Assembly: GCA_947384645.1 (NCBI GenBank)
Contig: CANDHX010000038.1
Coordinates: forward strand, 1-9,586
Reading direction: 5' to 3'
From: an uncultured Mycoplasmatota bacterium
GTDB lineage: Bacteria; Bacillota_I; Bacilli_A; RF39; UBA660
Length of the DNA: 9,586 nucleotides
Shown here: positions 6,342 through 9,586 of the stretch, piece by piece
Position numbering within the stretch: the first letter of the stretch is position 1
Layout of the letters: every line of letters begins with the position of its first letter
Translations under genes and position numbers: made by a program
The notes under the pieces: model-generated
Databases searched by the model: none
What the model was told of the DNA's origin: nothing
The model's input: only the letters and a program-made list of their open reading frames with translations

Positions 6342-7484
6342 TTAATCTAGTTTTCTTTTTTTGTTTGTTATAATGTTGGTTGTCACTATAAATAAGGCGA
6401 TGAAAAATAACAGAATAAAACTATTTAGAATGATAGGTTTTAAGGAATTTAGATTAAAATTTTCTAAAGTAGCTAAGTAGTTATTGGTGTCTATATAATA
6501 AAATGAGGGCAGAATATGTGCAATTGTAATAACAGATTTAGGTAAAAATTCTATAGGGACAAATGCTCCACATAAAAAGCTAGATCCTAAAGCGATTACG
6601 TTTACTAAACCACTGATAGCGTCTTTATTGTTAATTGTGTTCCCTATTAAGAAAGCGATAGTCAGACTAGTAATAGTGAATAATAGAGAATTTAAAATAT
6701 AGAATAATCCGTGTATAGAAAACATACTTTTTCCTGTAAATAGTATGCTCAATATTACATATATAAGCCATAATATAGCTGCAAATAAACCACAAGATAT
6801 TATCAATTCTCGATTAAACTTTTTATAATTCATACTGCTTATTATAGTTCTTTTTTTAATCGTTTCTTTTTTAAAACTCGTTATCACTATACAAATGACA
6901 AATACACTTCCTGCTAAAATGCTATAGTTAGCGAAATTATAGAAAAAACTTATCGACGATAATTCATCCTTGTTTAAAGAACTAGTCAAATTAATTTTTA
7001 TATCGTCTTTTAATGTTGCTTCTATTTTATAGATATAATCGTCGTGTTCGAAGATGTTTTTATAACTACTAGCAACACTCAAATACTTATTTAGTATCAT
7101 CTCAGCTAGACTAGCATTATAATCTCCTGTACTTTTAATTTCGATTTTAGGATTTTTTTCTAAAAGAAAATCCGACTCAAAATTTTTTGGAATGCGTACA
7201 AAATAGTTGATATCTCTATAAAAAATGGCATCATCTATCACTTCTTCGTCGTCTTTGAGTTCTACTATATTGGAGTTATCTTTCATATATTTTTCTAAAC
7301 TATTAGAAAGTTCACTCTTATCGTCGTTTATTATATAGATGTCAGGCTTAGTGGCACTAAAACTCATCTGATAGTTTTCTGTCTTCATATTAAAAGCAGC
7401 AAAGAAAATCAGTATAACAGTATAGATTATAACTAGTAAAATGTTTGCTTTTAGTACTTTCAAAAATGCTTTAAATACTGTCAT
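6342..7484 (-). CDS. ABC-2 type exporter permease (second)
   Basis: A 380-residue membrane subunit with the ABC-2 membrane fold: one N-terminal helix (about 13-31), a large extracytoplasmic domain (about 32-182) and five C-terminal helices (roughly 183-203, 226-249, 261-283, 289-310 and 350-370). The stretch FLCGAFVPIEFLPKSV (303-318) followed by HILPSFYY is the amphipathic loop typical of the family. It pairs with the preceding homologous permease and the ATPase to form an exporter; possible cargo includes peptides, lipids or drugs, but the sequence does not say which. Its ATG lies 14 bases inside the end of the previous gene, with a perfect AGGAGG (7492-7497) 7 bases upstream, so translation is coupled but well initiated. 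It is the last gene of the operon. The C-terminus is basic (KKRKLD) and cytoplasmic. Confidence 0.88.
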   Translation of the reverse strand: MTVFKAFLKVLKANILLVIIYTVILIFFAAFNMKTENYQMSFSATKPDIYIINDDKSELSNSLEKYMKDNSNIVELKDDEEVIDDAIFYRDINYFVRIPKNFESDFLLEKNPKIEIKSTGDYNASLAEMILNKYLSVASSYKNIFEHDDYIYKIEATLKDDIKINLTSSLNKDELSSISFFYNFANYSILAGSVFVICIVITSFKKETIKKRTIISSMNYKKFNRELIISCGLFAAILWLIYVILSILFTGKSMFSIHGLFYILNSLLFTITSLTIAFLIGNTINNKDAISGLVNVIALGSSFLCGAFVPIEFLPKSVITIAHILPSFYYIDTNNYLATLENFNLNSLKPIILNSFILLFFIALFIVTTNIITNKKRKLD

Positions 7485-8652
7485 ACTTTTGCCTCCTCAA
7501 ACTATAAATAGATATTCCTAATAAGACTATGCTAAAAACGATTAAGCTCGTGATGTTTAAGATGTATCTACTATAAGTGTCATAATAATAAAGAGAATAA
7601 AAACCATCTGTAATCATGTTAGCAGGATTTATTTTATTCAAAATTGGTATATTTTTGTCGACTATGTATTTCATTGTAATTCCCATCATTCCAGATAAGA
7701 AACACATAAACATCGTGATAGAAATCAGTATACCTATCTTGGTATTTTCATTTGTTTTAAGTAGTGTAGAAATCGATATTCCTATGGCTAGACCGGCGAA
7801 TGAGCCAATACAAGAAAGTAATATTATCAATAAGATGTTTGAACCATAATCTATTTTTAGGATAACGACAGTGTATAAAAACAGCAATAATAACCCGATT
7901 AGGGATATCAAGTAACTCGATAAAGCACTACTCGTAATCAGCGTACTTTTCTTTATTGGAGCTATAGTTGTACGTTTTCCTTGATTCGACATGTTTGCAA
8001 GTGTTTTGTTGATAGAAAACATACTGAGCATTCCTCCATACAAGCAAGCCATTGCAATTAACGTGTAATATTCTATCATAGTATAGCTCATGTTAGCTCG
8101 TGAAACGTCTTCGATAAGTCCGTTAGAAGTTCTAAGTTTTGTAACTTCATCAATTATACTTTCGTATAGGCTTTGGATTTCATTATAATTTTCATAATTA
8201 CCACTTGCCATTTTTGAAGCTATAACTGTTTCGATTATCGTATTGTTTTCCTTAATTTGTTCAAGGGTAAATTTAATAATCGTCTCATTTATACCAGAAT
8301 TTTTAATATTTAAATCTATTTCATTAGAAAAATCTATGTAGGCATCTATTTCATCATTTTCGAGCATCCTTTTTGCTTCATCTATGTCTACACTTTTTAA
8401 GTCAAAGAGTCTATCCTCATCTTTTTCATCGCTCAATTCTTCTAGAACTTCTTTATAAAAGTTTGTGTCGTTTTTAGAGTCTAAACCGACGACTGCAATG
8501 GGGATTATGTCCAGTTGTTCATTTTTTTCGATGTCACTAAAAGCCATATTAAAGAAAGTTGCCATGATTATTGGAAAAGCAAAGGTCCAAAATATTAAAC
8601 TTTTATTTTTTATGAGTGTGAGTATAGAATATTTAAAATTGTGCCAAAACAT
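7471..8652 (-). CDS. ABC-2 type exporter permease (first)
   Basis: A 393-residue integral membrane subunit. One N-terminal helix (about 18-38) is followed by a charged extracytoplasmic domain (about 39-190), then helices near 193-213, 240-265, 272-297, 304-327 and 364-384. The motif LSGMMGI (319-325) and NKINPANMITDGFYSLYYYD (339-358) are typical of the conserved C-terminal half of ABC-2 membrane proteins. It shares topology and size with the next gene, so the pair probably arose by duplication and forms a heterodimeric channel. The ATG follows the ATPase stop after one base; AGGG at 8659-8662 lies 6 bases upstream, inside the end of the ATPase gene. The C-terminus overlaps the next gene by 14 bases. 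Substrate unknown. Confidence 0.88.
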   Translation of the reverse strand: MFWHNFKYSILTLIKNKSLIFWTFAFPIIMATFFNMAFSDIEKNEQLDIIPIAVVGLDSKNDTNFYKEVLEELSDEKDEDRLFDLKSVDIDEAKRMLENDEIDAYIDFSNEIDLNIKNSGINETIIKFTLEQIKENNTIIETVIASKMASGNYENYNEIQSLYESIIDEVTKLRTSNGLIEDVSRANMSYTMIEYYTLIAMACLYGGMLSMFSINKTLANMSNQGKRTTIAPIKKSTLITSSALSSYLISLIGLLLLFLYTVVILKIDYGSNILLIILLSCIGSFAGLAIGISISTLLKTNENTKIGILISITMFMCFLSGMMGITMKYIVDKNIPILNKINPANMITDGFYSLYYYDTYSRYILNITSLIVFSIVLLGISIYSLRRQKYDSI

Positions 8653-8653
8653 T

Positions 8654-9586
8654 TTAATCCCTGAGTTCCTTTCCAGTAAGTTCTAAAAAGACATCATTAA
8701 GAGTGGGACGTTCTGCATAAATACTAGAGTAATGGAGATTTTTGTCTTTTAAATAATCCAATAGCTTATCTAAATTATTTTTTCCCTTTTTATAAAGAAT
8801 TGTCAAAGTATTTTTTGCATAAGTTACGCTTTCTACTGTATCCATAGCTTTTATTTCTTTTAGGTAAGACTCTTTAACTTCTTCTACTTCTACTGTAACT
8901 TTTTCTTCTATTTTTGCTAAAGCTTTTAATTCATCGCTTGTTCCTTCTGCAATTATTTTTCCTTTATCTAATATTATTATTCTATCGCACAGTATTTCGA
9001 CTTCTTCCATGTAATGGGTCGTATATATTATAGTGCACCCTTCTCGTTTTAGTTTTTTGATACTATCCAATATATTATTACGGCTTTGAGGGTCAACCGC
9101 AACTGTTGGTTCATCTAATAGAATTATTTTCGGTTTGTGAGCTATTCCACAGGCGATGTTCAATCTTCTTAAAAGACCTCCAGATAATTGTTTTGGACGA
9201 TAGTTTTTGAATTCTTCAAGACTCACTAGTTTTATAGCTTCTTCAACATATCGTTTTCTTAAATTTTTATCACTAATATATAGTCCACAAAAATAGTCTA
9301 TGTTTTCAAAGACAGTCAATTCGTCGAATACAGCAATCTCCTGAAAAACAACACCTATTTGTTTTTTTATATCGTATGCATCTGGAGTCATTTCTTTATT
9401 TAAAATTTTTATTGTACCACTTTGATAATTTAAAAGTGATAAAAGACAATTTATCGTGGTCGACTTACCACTTCCATTGGGACCTAATAGTCCTAGAATT
9501 TCTCCTTCTAGAACGCTAAATGTCAAATCATCTACAGCCTTTATATTTTTATATTTTTTAGTTAAATTTTTAACCTCTATTATCGA
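8654..9586 (-). CDS. ABC-2 exporter ATP-binding subunit (5' end outside window)
   Basis: A DrrA/CcmA-like ATPase that powers the exporter formed with the next two genes. Numbering from the window edge (310 residues visible): Walker A GPNGSGKST 35-43, Q-loop Gln82, signature LSGGL 134-138, Walker B IILLDE 154-159, D-loop VAVDP 162-166, and switch His191 in TTHYMEE. A C-terminal domain of about 90 residues ends in RPTLNDVFLELTGKELRD, as is usual for this group. The frame is open to the edge and reads IIEVKNLTKKYKNIKAVDDL before the Walker A strand, which is a normal ABC N-terminus, so the true start lies just beyond 9586, probably by one or a few codons. An internal TTG at 9524-9526 is not the start. 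The signature has Leu where Gln is usual (LSGGQ). The first permease follows after one base. Confidence 0.93.
   Translation of the reverse strand, partial: SIIEVKNLTKKYKNIKAVDDLTFSVLEGEILGLLGPNGSGKSTTINCLLSLLNYQSGTIKILNKEMTPDAYDIKKQIGVVFQEIAVFDELTVFENIDYFCGLYISDKNLRKRYVEEAIKLVSLEEFKNYRPKQLSGGLLRRLNIACGIAHKPKIILLDEPTVAVDPQSRNNILDSIKKLKREGCTIIYTTHYMEEVEILCDRIIILDKGKIIAEGTSDELKALAKIEEKVTVEVEEVKESYLKEIKAMDTVESVTYAKNTLTILYKKGKNNLDKLLDYLKDKNLHYSSIYAERPTLNDVFLELTGKELRD

Noticed and set aside
6337..6349. Palindrome TAGATTTAATCTA at the end of the ABC operon as a terminator
   Set aside because: The stem is only about 4 bp of A-T-rich pairs with no clear T-run directly after it on either strand.
7616..8686. 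Plus-strand open frames opposite the first permease
   Set aside because: Antisense shadows without initiation signals.
9524..9526. TTG as the start of the ABC ATPase
   Set aside because: The frame upstream encodes a normal ABC N-terminus (IIEVKNLTKKYKN) out to the window edge, so the TTG is an internal Leu codon.

Overview
The window is AT-rich and densely coded. It has strong AGGAGG-type ribosome sites, canonical TTGACA/TATAAT-like promoters and rho-independent terminators. Together with the family content (a CvpA protein beside thioredoxin, a clostridial-type HD protein followed by a PF06541-type membrane protein, and an ABC-2 exporter operon), this points to a low-GC Gram-positive bacterium, probably an anaerobic Clostridia/Tissierellia relative. 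That placement is inferred; no rRNA or species-specific marker is present. The region looks chromosomal. I saw no transposase, phage gene, CRISPR array, tRNA or rRNA.

Left part (1-2300): two small operons diverge from a roughly 110-base intergenic region with back-to-back promoters. Leftward lies cvpA-like then thioredoxin (stop and start separated by one base). Rightward lies an HD-domain hydrolase-like gene, then a five-helix membrane protein (4-base gap). The rightward operon ends at a strong symmetric hairpin (2258-2293), which also terminates the large gene converging on it.

Middle (2301-5762, minus): one 1153-residue cytoplasmic protein that I cannot assign to a family. It has its own extended -10 promoter, a good Shine-Dalgarno and its own terminator, so it appears to be a single-gene transcription unit. 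Residues 1 to about 800 look like a long helical-repeat scaffold. Residues about 810-990 look like a compact mixed alpha/beta domain, and a helical tail follows. It is the best candidate in the window for something undescribed.

Gap (5763-6341): about 580 bases without an intact gene, but not empty. It holds the promoter of the large gene, two related minus-strand hairpins each followed by a U-rich tract, a short frame resembling the last part of a response-regulator receiver domain (probably a gene remnant), and a promoter-hairpin-terminator arrangement that could encode an RNA of about 87 nt.

Right part (6342-9586, minus): an ABC-2 exporter operon of one ATPase (only its first codon or codons lie outside the window) and two homologous permeases, all translationally linked by a 1-base gap and a 14-base overlap. 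The ATPase and the two permeases probably form one heteromeric exporter; its substrate cannot be read from the sequence.
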